A DNA stretch of 64,000 nt from Haematobia irritans (Eukaryota > Arthropoda > Insecta > Diptera > Muscidae). Under the pieces are notes generated by a model, which was not told where the DNA came from, did not search any database, and worked only from the letters and a program-made list of their open reading frames with translations. Positions 36,476 to 47,181 of the stretch are shown here, piece after piece. Positions within the stretch are counted from its first letter, which is position 1. The number at the start of each line of letters is the position of its first letter. The stretch covers positions 79,888,003 through 79,952,002 of the forward strand of contig NC_134398.1 in NCBI RefSeq assembly GCF_050003625.1, in the 5' to 3' direction. Position numbers and translations under genes: made by a program.

Positions 36476-39034
36476 CAACTCTTGGAATGCTTACTGCAGC
36501 AGTATTGAGAATACGTCCGAGGCTTCCAGACTACGGAAGGTTCTAGCATCCACCAACTCCGCTCCAGGTTTCATTAAAACATCGGAGGGCAATTGGACAA
36601 CGTCCAGTGAGGAGACGCTGGAGGTACTATTGGACACACATTTTCCTGGAAATCAGACGGTTGAACCATGTACTGGCGGTGGCACCGCCAGCGGTCGTTT
36701 CCTGTCGAGGTAATTGTATCGGAAACTAGAATAAGATGGGCGCTAAATAGCTTTGGACCATTCAACTCCCCTGGACCTGATGGAATTACTCCGGCGGAGT
36801 TACAAGCTGTAACTGACAAAATTATCCCCTGGTTGTCGGTGATATATAAAGGATGTATCAACTTATCATATATCCCTGGAAAGTGGAGGGAAACAAAAGT
36901 CGTTTTCATACCTAAAGCGGGAAAAGCCTCTCACTCGAGGGCGAAGGATTTCCGACCAATCAGCTTATCCTCATTCCTACTTAAGACTCTGGAGAGGATG
37001 ATAGATATTTATCTTAGAACTAGCATCGATTCAAGTTTGTTCTCGAAACGACAGCATGCATACTCGAAGGGCAGGTCTACTGAGACCGCACTACATGAAC
37101 TAGTCAGCTTTATTGAAAGCTCACTATCTGTCAAAGAATACACAATCGTGGCGTTTCTAGACATCGAAGGGGCGTTCAATAATGTCCATCCGAGCTCGAT
37201 ATTAAATGGACTGACAACTCTGAATGTTGATCCATGTATACTCAGGCTGTTAGACGAACTGCTAATGAAGAGACGTATTTCAGCCACACTAGGACAAGCA
37301 AACATACAAAAGTATGTGAACAGAGGCACTCCCCAAGGAGGAGTTCTATCACCTCTTCTTTGGAATGTTGCTATAAACAACCTTCTGGTTTCTCTAGAAA
37401 AAGAAAGGATAAAAGTGGTGGCATACGCAGATGATGTGGCGCTAGCAGTCGGGGGAAAATTCCCATCCACAATCAGAGATATTATACAGAGAGCTCTCCG
37501 GATGTCTGAGAAATGGGCGAAAGATAATGATCTTGGTGTAAATCCAGCAAAGACAGAAATAGTCATGTACTGCAAAGATCGCAAAACTCCCACGGTTAGG
37601 CCCATTTCTTTAGGGGGTACTGAAATTCCCTTTGGTGAGTGTGCAAAATACCTGGGCGTTATTTTTGACAGGAAGCTGAATTTTAGGCTTAATATTGAAG
37701 AGAGGGCGAGAAAAGCCACGGTAGCTTTGTACTCGTGCAAAAAGTCAATAGGGAAAAAGTGGGGACTAAGACCAAAAATTGTGCATTGGCTATACACGGC
37801 AGTGGTTAGACCTATAATGCTATATGGTGTTGTAGTCTGGTGGCCGGCACTTCAGAAACCGACTGGTTTAGATAAAGTTCAGCGTATGGCGTGTTTGTGT
37901 ATTTCAGGCGCATTCAGCAAGACAGGAACAAATTCCCTTAATGTCATGCTGCATCTATTGCCTTTAGACATTTTGGCCAAACAGTCAGCTGCAACAACGG
38001 CTGTGCGGTTGCGCGAACTATCGCTGTGGTCGGAAAAAGGTTACGGTCACAGTTCTGTCCTCAAAATAATGTCAGATGTGCCTAATGTAGTGGATTACTC
38101 TTTGGCGAGTCCACTTTTCGACAAAAGGTTTGAGACTCTAATCCCCAACAGTGAGGCGTGGTGCACACAGACCCCGGGGAATAAAGAATATATAGATTTC
38201 TACACTGATGGCTCCAAATTGGATGGACAAGTGGGTTTCGGAGTATATTCTAATGATCTGGAACTTCAAAAAGCGAAAAGATTACCTAATCACTGTAGTG
38301 TTTTTCAGGCTGAAATATTAGCAATAAGAGAGGTGGCGAATTGGCTGAGAAGTAATGTTCCAAAAAATGTGGGCATTAATATATACTCAGACAGTCAACC
38401 TGCAATAAAATCCTTGGACTCTGTGTTCCTCAACTCGAAAACGGCCATCGATTGCCGCAAATCTCTCAATGAGATAGCTGAGCAGTACAATATTCACCTA
38501 ATATGGGTGCCTGGCCATAGGAACATACCGGGGAACTGCGAAGCGGATGAGTTGGCAAGGCTAGGGACTACCTTACATATTCCAGGGGAACTAGAATTTG
38601 TTGGTATGCCCCTAGCTACCTGCAAGCCCATGCTGCGTGAGAAGGCTGTTATGATGGCAAATGTTCGATGGGAGAATTGCAAGGGTTGTAACGACACCAA
38701 GCAAATATGGCCCCATTTCAACTTAAACCGCACACTAGATATGCTAATGTTCTCGAGACGTCAGATATCTGCTATAACGGGTCGCTGCCTGATAGGAGAT
38801 TTTGCAAAAACTATTGGCGCGAAGTATAATGACTATTGTATGAGCTGTCATGATGCGGAGGAAAAAGAATCAATTAAACACCTCTTGTGTGAGTGTCCTG
38901 CATTTTGTGTAAAGCGCAAGCAACTTTTAGGAGCATATAGCTTCAGATTACTGGCGGATCTGGAAAACGTTAACTTAAGCAGTCTGCTAATATTTTTGGA
39001 ACAATCTGGTTGGTTCAACAAAGAAAAATAATCA
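36476..39034 (+). pseudogene. LOA/I-type LINE ORF2: reverse transcriptase and RNase H
   Basis: This is the continuation of the split ORF2. A frameshift near 36,700 lies just before the reverse transcriptase; after it 787 codons are open (36,668-39,031). In those residues: the RT core FLDIEGAF (163-170), GTPQGGVLSPLLWN (220-233) and the catalytic YADD (253-256). An RNase H domain follows with its acidic set D514 (FYTDGS), E549 (FQAE), D575 (YSDS) and D627 (CEADEL). A C-terminal CCHC-like motif (C724, C727, H738, C743) follows. RNase H in a LINE points to the LOA/I group. All RT and RNase H catalytic residues are present, so this part is young or recently active, but the element as a whole is inactive. 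Confidence 0.93.
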
Positions 39035-39168
39035 AGAAGGTTCAGCGGTTAAAACTAGAAGTGCCCGTATGTAATAGGTACTTTTAGTTAATGTGGTATC
39101 ACAATGGACTGAATAGTCTAAGTGAGCCTGAATCTTAATCGGGCTGCCACTTTAACCTAACCTAACCT
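39035..39168 (+). repeat. LINE 3' UTR and (TAACC)n tail shared with a SINE
   Basis: After the ORF2 stop comes TTCAGCGGTTAAAACTAGAA, then TAATGTGGTATCACAATGGA, CTGAATAGTCTAAGTGAGCC, ATCGGGCTGCCAC and TAACCTAACCTAACCT. A minus-strand copy of this same 3' end is at 51,775-52,088. The last 70 bp or so are shared with the SINE family. Confidence 0.85.
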
Positions 39169-39281
39169 ATGACAGAAAGAATGTAGGTGTCTTTTTCGAA
39201 AACAAAAATTGTCAAAATTCGTTTTTTGTTTGTTTTTGAAATACCAAATTGGGATCTCTAAATTTTCATCCCCGCTGTTCC

Positions 39282-39715
39282 GTTTGACTTTTTCACATCC
39301 TTGGAAGTTCTTTTTTAGTAAAATATTTGATAAAAATTGTCGCTGGTGAGATTTGAACCAGCGTTTTTTATTTTTTCATTCATAATAAGAATGAACATCT
39401 TATGAAGTAGTTAGAATTTGATGTCATATCATTGGTGTCATATCAGGTTCGTATTTATCACAAACATTTGAATAGAAGTTTTGATGTATCGTGTTTAATG
39501 GCATTTGTAGATGAGGGTGCTAAAGCGTTCTGTTATGGTGCCAACAGACCCAGGTTCAACCCCCGGTGGAAGCGAAGAATTTTTCAATTTGCAAAAATTA
39601 GATAATAGGAAAATAAAAGTGTAAAAATACTGATAAAAATAAAAAGTGAAATTGGACAAAAAAATTGTTTTAGCTTTTTAAATTTCTTCATACCAATGAA
39701 CTTCTAAGGCACAAC
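39282..39715. repeat. Dispersed repeat with tRNA-like centre (copy 2)
   Basis: Starts CGTTTGACTTTTTCACATCC and TTGGAAGTTCTTTTTT, has GTGCCAACAGACCCAGGTTC with CCCCGGTGGAAGCG (B-box-like GGTTCAACCCC near 39,555), and ends AATGAACTTCTAAGGCACAA. Matches 22,765-23,195 throughout its right two thirds. A second tRNA-like patch in reverse (GAGATTTGAACCAGCG, 39,348-39,363) lies near its left end. Confidence 0.6.
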
Positions 39716-40168
39716 GTATAAAGCAATGCAAAAGATCTACAAATGAATCCTTTGCATTTGTTTATATATAATTGTTATTTGGGGAAAATTAAACTGAATA
39801 TATCACACCTGTTTACATAAGTGCTAACACCTGTTCTTTAAATTATATGTTCTGGGGTCTTGTTGGAAGGGAAGTAGTAAATTGTTTTTGTAATATAAAC
39901 ATAATATTTATAATTTTTAGAAAAATGTAGTATACGTAATTATTTTGAGACATTTACTTAAATCGGCGTTTAACAGTATTTTGACTCCTTGTTTTTTTAA
40001 GAGACCAATGGACTAGTTACGGTATTCCAAAAAAGAGGTGATAGAACTGCTCCTTGGTGTTAGAAATCTAATCTGTTCACACACGCATAAAAATAATTCT
40101 TCCCTCCCAACGAAATTTTAAACATACAAATATCGTATTCCATTTTTAAATTTGTTGGTTGTTACAAC

Positions 40169-42286
40169 CAGGGCTGTGGAGTCGGAGTTGGAGTCTGAAG
40201 ATTTTGCTGGAGTCGGAGCCGGAGTCGTAGAAATTTTGCTCGACTCCGACTCCGGTGAAACAAACTGAAAAAACTTCCTATCTTAGTAACTAAAGAAATA
40301 TTTCGACAAATTAGATTCCATTAGGGGTTTTAATCGGACAACGAAAAACGAAGTAATGGATTCCAGGCCATTCAAAGTGTATTTATATGGGTGAAATTTC
40401 ACGGTGATATAAAAAGTAGTGTTTACTAAAATATGGGCCGAATAGATCAATTGTATTGTCCATTTTTAGCATATTAAAATGTCGATTTTTGACCATCTAT
40501 GTACTCTTGATAAAGGTAAAATTTTAAGACAATATAGCAGTAGAACCTAACGTTCTAAATTTTTTGGCCTGCATGTTGGGTTCGAAGATGGGCCATACAG
40601 GACAATTTTGTGATATAGCACCTACATAGCCATAAATAAATGCGGAAATTTCCCGTCGGCCCAGATTTTGTATATGGAGATAATTACTTGAGAAATCTCC
40701 ATATACATCCGATGTCCTTGGAAGCTGTAATATTAAATTAAACATCTGCCAACGTGCCATCTGAGCCGGTCTTTTGGGAGAATGTTTATTTCATCAAAAC
40801 CCCTCGAAATTCTTTACATTAAATTAAGGGCCTCCAACAAGGATGATAAATTATGTTGACGAAAAAGTACTAAAAATGCATTAAAAATGTACTTTTCGAA
40901 GCCAAAAAGTGCTAAAATTACATGATATCAAATTTAAAGACTATTGTAAAAGTATACGTATATTAAAATCCAGTCCGATTTTGACATTTTTTTTTGTTTT
41001 TCTAAAAAAAAAGATTATTTTGCAAAATTTTATTTCTGTAGAAAATTTTGTCAAAATTTTATTTCTGCAGAAAATTTTATTTCAGCGAAAATTTTGTCAA
41101 AATGTTATTTCTACAGAAAATCTTGTCAAAATTTTATTTCTATAGAAAATTATGTCAAAATTTTATTTCTATAGAAAATTTTGTAAAAATTTAATTTCTA
41201 TAGAAAATTTTGTCAAAATTTTATTTCTAAGTAAATTTTGTCAAAATATTATTTCTATTGAAAATGTCAAAAATTTCTATAGAAATTTTTTTCAAAATTA
41301 TTATTTCTATAGGAAATTTTGTCACAAAGAAGTACCTATTTGCAAAATCTACCAAACGAATGTGATATAGACAATATTCCTCTCAAAATGTTGAGATCCT
41401 GTAATAAAAACTTAAATATCCTAATTTGAGAATATGTATATTTCTTCAATGTCTGCTTTTTATAATTTTTAGAGTTGAGTTGATATGTGAGAAACGTTCA
41501 CATTTAGGGCAGAATAACTTTATATAGAGTAATTGTGATAAAAAAAAAGTACCAAATGACTCGCGGTCGTGCCACGGTGCTTTTAGCAGTCGAAATGTAT
41601 CAAAAATGCACAAAAGTGTCAACTTTATCAACCCTGGCCTCTAATGTCCATAACTGATAGACCATTTATGAATCGATGTTTCACGATTTTATTTCTATAG
41701 AAACAATATTCGTAACTGTCCAGCTATTCCTGTCATTTTTGGCAGTTTATGTTTGTTTTCTATATCCGACACATTACATTTTTTAACATCTAAACTTTCA
41801 GTCTGATTATCCCGACATTTTGATTTTTGCGTATTTTTCCTTTTTATATAGATTTATTTTTTATAAAATACCTATATAGACCACTTCCAGGATCTTACTT
41901 CTCAAACTTCTTGAAGCCTAATTGTTTTTTGAAATTTTGTGTTTTTATAAATGTATATTCGGGGGATTGTTGTTATTTACCCATATTTTGATGTGGTCTC
42001 TATATAGTCTTTTGTCGTATTTTAATTTTTTGGCCTGACATTAAAATTTAGAGTTTTTCACATCCCTAAAATACTGAGATTTGTCGTCGAGTCGTATCAA
42101 AATTAAAAATTAGGGTTCTTTAGGACATATAAGCACATATGGCAAAATATAATACTTATATCGGACTATTTTTGGAACACTACACCTTAAAATTACAATT
42201 GGAATTGGAATACTGTTCAAATGAGATTTAGATACACCACCTGGAGTCGACTCCGGAGTAGGAGTCGAGGCTAATAAGAAATGCTG
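40169..42286. mobile_element. hAT-like non-autonomous element with GGAGTC repeats
   Basis: Starts CAGGGCTGTGGAGTCGGAGT, then GGAGTCGGAGCCGGAGTCG; the right end has GGAGTCGACTCCGGAGTAGG and AGAAATGCTG. Flanked by an 8-bp duplication GTTACAAC at 40,161-40,168 and 42,287-42,294. Length 2,118 bp. TIR similarity is short (CAG...CTG). No transposase found. It was inserted into a small repeat whose ends (ACACGCATAAAAATAATTC near 40,083 and TTATTTTCTGTGTG near 42,300) match the 15,254 family end. Confidence 0.75.
41020..41320. repeat. 29-bp tandem repeat array
   Basis: About ten copies of a 29-bp unit, ATTTCTATAGAAAATTTTGT plus CAAAATTTT, with ATTTC starts at 41,136 and 41,165 (29 bp apart). Small plus ORFs here (41,152-41,370) are by-products. 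Confidence 0.85.
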
Positions 42287-42629
42287 GTTACAACAAAGTT
42301 ATTTTCTGTGTGTGCACTAGGGCTGCCAGACGGGCTTGATTGTCAAGTTTTTTAATGCATGTCAAATGAAAATGTGATTTGTCAAGTTAAATAAATATTT
42401 TTACAATCAATAAAGCTATACTTGTGTTTATAAGGACTAATATGATACATACTTTATTGTGGTACTCTATGTTATGCTTCCTTCATTCTCACCCAGGAAA
42501 AAGTGACACCTTTTTAAGTTAAAATGAACTCATTTTGAAGAAAGTTGAAATTCGTATAGCGATAAAGACATTTTTATTTGTTTGAACGATTTGATTTTCG
42601 TAGAAATTAGGTAGAATGCATTCCATATA

Positions 42630-43518
42630 AAGGGTGGTTAAATTGTAAGGGCCGATGTTGAATGTGAACCACACCTAAACGACAAGTTTTTTTTTCGAAT
42701 TTTATTTGACATTTCTCTATTTCAGACTTACTTAATTTGAACCATGGAGAGATACACAATCCAACAACGTGTTAAATGGTTCCAAGAAATGGTAACAATG
42801 GATGATCAATTTTCGAAGGAAATCATCTTCAGTGATGAGGCACATTTTCACCTCAGTGGATTCGTCAATAAACAGAATTGCCGCATTTGGGCGAATGAGA
42901 ATCCAAGAGCGATTGTCAAAAACCAATGCACCCACAAAGAGTGACTGGTTGGTGCGGTTTATGGGCTGGCGGCATCATCGGGCCGTATTTTTTCCAAAAT
43001 GAGGCCGGTCAGGCAGTTACTGTGAATGGTGTTCGCCATCGTGAGATGATAACGAACTTTTTATGACCCGAATTCAGCAGGACGGTGCCACTTGCCACAC
43101 AGCTAACGAAACAATGGCTCTTTTGCGCAACAAATTCAATGGCCGTGTTATCTCACGTAATGGCGATGTCAATTGGCCGCCAAGATCATGTGATTTGACA
43201 CCGTTGGACTTTTTTCTTTGGGGTTATTTGAAATAAAAGGTGTACGTCGCTAAGCCAGCAAGAATCCAAGAGCTAAAGGATGAGATAATTCGGCACATTA
43301 ATGGCATAGAACCTCCATTATGCCTAAGCTTCATCGAAAATTTGGACCATAGGATGAAGGTGTGCCACCGAGGTCGCGGCGCCCATTTGGCCGATATGTT
43401 GTTCCATACATAATTGAGTAATAGCAATATATCATAATAAAATAAAATTACAATAATTTCCTAAATAGTTTGTGTTTTATTCAAAATCAACATCGGCCCT
43501 TGAAATTTAACCACCACT
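42630..43518 (+). mobile_element. rosa-type (DD41D) mariner, degenerate
   Basis: TIRs of about 30 bp: left AAGGGTGGTTAAATTGTAAG then GGCCGATGTTGA, matched in reverse at the right (TCAACATCGGCCCTTGAAAT then TTAACCACC). Flanked by TA at 42,628-42,629 and 43,519-43,520. It encloses a broken transposase. Confidence 0.8.
42744..43412 (+). pseudogene. rosa-type mariner transposase pseudogene
   Basis: Starts MERYTIQQRVKWFQEM and soon reads IIFSDEAHFHLSGFVNKQNC, so most of the N-terminal DNA-binding region is missing between residues about 10 and 15. The first catalytic Asp is in FSDEAH. After frameshifts come WAGGIIGPYFFQNEAGQAV, then QQDGATCHTANETMALL with the second Asp, then WPPRSCDLTPLDFFLWGYLK. 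By my count 41 residues separate the second and third Asp, the DD41D spacing of the rosa group. Stops follow EFLWGYLK and at other points, so it cannot make an active transposase. Confidence 0.8.
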
Positions 43519-43836
43519 TAGTATGTAGTCTGAAGCTTCAAAAAGATGCAACATCAGTTTTTGTTAGAGAGAGGCAAATCCCGCATGCGCTTCATGAAAA
43601 AGTGGAAAAGAGACCTAGAGAATTTAGAAGAAGAAGTTATACACACAGAAAAGAGATTGGTTAGCAATCGATTATAACAATGAACTTTCTAATTATGGAA
43701 CGAAATATCAACTGCATCAATAAATATTCTGTATTTATAACATGGGTTCTATTCCTAAGACCATCTGGGAGCTGTATCAAGAAAATGTTATTTATGATAA
43801 TAGACAAATGATTGGGTTAACCAAATGCTTTAACTA

Positions 43837-45010
43837 CACAGAGAATACAGATTGGTTGTGATAATCGAATTTATTGCCAACCTCATTTTGGAAGTTGCTG
43901 CAACTGTCTGTTGGCAGTTGTGTCACCTAACTAATTCGGTCGATACAACCGAATGATGGGAGATGCAACTAATACCACTTCTGGTATTGGTTGTGTCAGC
44001 CGATGAAATAGGTTATGGGTGACTTCGTTATTCGATTGTACCACCCAACCATATTAATATCCCCAATCGAATTGAAAAGTAGATACATATATTTTATTAA
44101 ATTACAAATTATATGTTTATTGTTATTTAAATATTATTTAGAGCAAAATACAGAAGCACAAAACATGATTATAGACGGCATACCCGGCCCAAGGGAAGTA
44201 CATATTCCACAAGAGATTGAAATTTGCGAACGAAAATCTTTGACTTTTCATCATTACCCATGAGACAAACACCTCCTCAATGAAAAATTTGATGAACAGT
44301 TCAACGAATGATATAGCCTTTAAAACGCCTTCAAAATAAAATCCTAATCAACACACAACGTTAGCGTCCATAACCCACCGTAGTATGCTTTACGGTCCAA
44401 AAACTAAACTTTATTTCCCCAGGCCGCATTTGACGATTACATTGATCCCTGAAATTCGAAATTTTATTTTGTGTCCTTAAGCATAAACATTTCAGCTACA
44501 AACCATTGTTTTTTATTCGGTTTCAGTCCATTGCAAGCTTTTGAAGATAATACCTTGTATGCGGCCCATGGAGGTTTTACATCTTGGCAGTATTTTCCAC
44601 CATATGTACTCGTTTTGAGTTGAAATCCATGTTCACATGTTTTGGATTTAATAATAGAAAATATAATGAATTTAACAATAATGACATTGACATTTGAAAA
44701 ATTATTCAAATCGAATTCGGCTGTGGTTACCAAATGTGAGTGATGATTACTAAATAACAGTTGAGAAATTTCTTTACGGTCGGTCGTATGTACCGATGTC
44801 AGGAAATATTTTTCATAGAAGTGACATTTGGTTGTCACAACTATTTATCTTTCAACACACAAGAAAACTTATTGCAATTTTCACCAAATGGTTGTAGGGG
44901 ACAAATAATATTCAACAATACTGGAAAACTATTGAGACAACTTATATTATGTACTGAGTGTCGAATATTTATTACTGCAAACGTTTTCCAACCAATCTGT
45001 TTTCTGTGTG
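43837..45010. mobile_element. Family A TIR element, shorter copy
   Basis: Left end CACAGAGAATACAGATTGGT, right end CCAACCAATCTGTTTTCTGT plus GTG, flanked by TA at 43,835-43,836 and 45,011-45,012. Length 1,174 bp. Near the left end it shares TTATTGCCAACCTC and GGCAGTTGTGTCACC with the 4.1-kb copy at 32,352-36,473. Another partial start (CACACAGAAAAGAGATTGGT) lies at 43,642. ORFs inside are unremarkable. Confidence 0.7.
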
Positions 45011-45435
45011 TATGAATAATTTTATTGGAAATTGGTTCATACAACCTACCAAGAAAACGTTTTGCAACTTTCATTCAGTACTCATCATAACCATACGTTT
45101 GCACAAACCGAATGTTATTGGAAATGTTTTTGGTTGTCATTTTAATATTTGTCAACGACAAATTATTTATATTTGTTATCGAGGAAAAAACAAAAACCTC
45201 TTCCTATAAAAGTTGAACCAAAATTGTATTGTTTAGTACATTATTTAAATATTTTAGGGGAATTACTAGAAGAGATTTTTTATTAAAACGAGGCAATGAT
45301 CAAGATTTGGCTATAAAAGGGGCATAATTTTGGTAACATCTTAAAGGTAAATTTTTATGATCAAATTGCTGCGATTTTCACTGACAATATTAATTTACTC
45401 TCCAGACTGGACATTTAATTGCACAAAAGCCTTCT

Positions 45436-46235
45436 GTAAGTCAATTAGTTTGTGAGATAGAGCGTCTTTTGTGAATCAACTTTTGTTATTGTGAAAAAAA
45501 TGGAAAAAAGGAATTTCGTATTTTGATAAAATACTGACCGTAAAATGAAGTTGATCGAGGTAGTAGAGGCCTTGAACATATCAAAGGAACGTGTTGGTCA
45601 TATCATTCATCTATATTTGGATATGCGAAAGCTCTGTGCAAAATGGGCGCCGCGCGAGCTCACATTTGACAAAAAACAACAACGTGTTGATGATTCTGAG
45701 CGGTGGCAAAGTAATGGAGTCTGTTTTTTGGGATGCGCATGGAATAATTTTTATCGATTATCTTGAGAAGGGAAAAACCATCAACAGTGACTATTACATG
45801 GCGTTATTGGAGCGTTTGAAGGTCGAAATCGCGGCAAAACGGCCTCATATGAAGAGGAAAAAAGTGTTGTTCCACCAAGACGTACCGTGCCACAAGTAAT
45901 TGAGAACGATGGCAAAAATTCATGAATTGGGCTTCGAATTGCTTCCCCGCCCACCGTATTCTCCAGATCTGGCCCCCAGCGACTTTTTCTTGTTCTCAGA
46001 CCTCAAAAGGATGCTCGCAGGGAAAAAAATTGGCTGCAATGAAGAGGTGATCGCTGAAACTGAGGCCTATTTTGAGGCAAAACCGAAGGAGTACTACCAA
46101 AATGGTATCAAAAAATTAGAAGGTCGTTATAATCGTTATATCGCTCTTGAAGGGAACTATGTTGAATAATAAAAACGGATTTTGACAAAAAATGTGTTTT
46201 TCTTTGTTAGACCGGGGACTTATCAGCCAACCTTT
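45436..46235 (+). mobile_element. Himar1/irritans-type mariner, 5' end missing
   Basis: The right TIR AGACCGGGGACTTATCAGCC then AACCTTT, followed by TA (46,236-46,237), is the irritans-subfamily mariner end apart from one or two changes. The 5' UTR begins near GTAAGTCAATTAG and the left TIR is absent. It contains a transposase with two internal deletions. From memory this is closest to Himar1 of Haematobia irritans. Confidence 0.88.
45498..46169 (+). pseudogene. Himar1-type mariner transposase, internally deleted
   Basis: Starts MEKRNFVF at 45,499, then jumps to the linker region (MKLIEVVEALNISKERVGHI at 45,545), losing most of the N-terminal DNA-binding domain. A second deletion after QQRVDDSER (about 45,700) removes the first catalytic Asp region and shifts the frame before FWDAHGIIFIDYLEKGK. 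The second catalytic Asp survives in HQDVPCHK, which is one codon shorter than usual and followed by a stop (TAA, 45,898). The third is in SPDLAPSDFFLF. The C-terminus RYIALEGNYVE is intact. Non-functional; both deletion joints look like short-homology joins. Confidence 0.9.
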
Positions 46236-47181
46236 TATAGTATGAATCGATATCGTTTGGAATCAAAACTGCACCTACAGTGGCGTGCAGAAATGTGTAC
46301 ATAATTAATTGTTTTCAATTCTAAACGAGTAAAACAAGCAGCAATGAAGAAACTCAAAATAATTTTATTTTCCTTTATTCCTTCTTCAATTCTAAATAAG
46401 ACAACAAAAATTCAAACAAAAAGTAATGAATTCAGAGAGATAAATAAATAAACATTACAAAAAATACTCGCGTGTACTCAGTTTTGCACTTTTCTATACC
46501 GGTGGCAGTTGGAACATTTTCTAGTACTTGGTCCATAACCCTTTATTTTTTAATACCATATACATTTTTTTGGTGTTGGAGGGGGGGGGGCGAAGCAAAT
46601 TGGGTTGGGAAGCTCTGCTTTAAACAAATTCCTGTATAATTTCATCTGGTATATTCTGCCACTCAAGCTGTACTCGTTCCCACAGGTCTTCTAATTTTGA
46701 TGGAGCTGATTTGTACAATCCCAGCCGTCTTCCCACGATTGACCATAAATTCTCAATCGTGTTGAGGTCGGGGCTTTGCGCTGGCCAATTCATCACTTTA
46801 AATTTTTACCCACTAAACCATTTTTTCACTATTTTTGCAGTATGCTTCGGATCACCATCCTGTTGATATACGACTTCATCTTCAGAATAGGCACTCTTGT
46901 CAACAAACACGGGAAGATGAGTCTGCAAAATGGCGAGGTAGTCTTCCTTCGTCATTGTACCATAAATTTTCTGCAATGACCCAATGTGCCACAAAGTGAA
47001 GCAGTCCCAAACCATAATGCTTTCAGCACCATACTTCACAGTTTGTTTAACATGGTGGCGTTGAATGGTATCACCAGGACGTCGCCCCAGCAATATTGTT
47101 TACCGTCCGGTTAAATTTTGATTCATATTACCAGATAACACGTTTCCAGTCATCTGCCATCCAATTTTTACGCTCTCTAGC

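Noticed and set aside
36668..39031. A host gene encoding an RNase H-domain protein
   Set aside because: RT, RNase H and the CCHC end, the upstream endonuclease and the 3' tail identify a LINE.
44464..45209. Several overlapping 77-124-codon ORFs on both strands
   Set aside because: They fall in or next to the non-autonomous family A element, lack domains and overlap one another on both strands.
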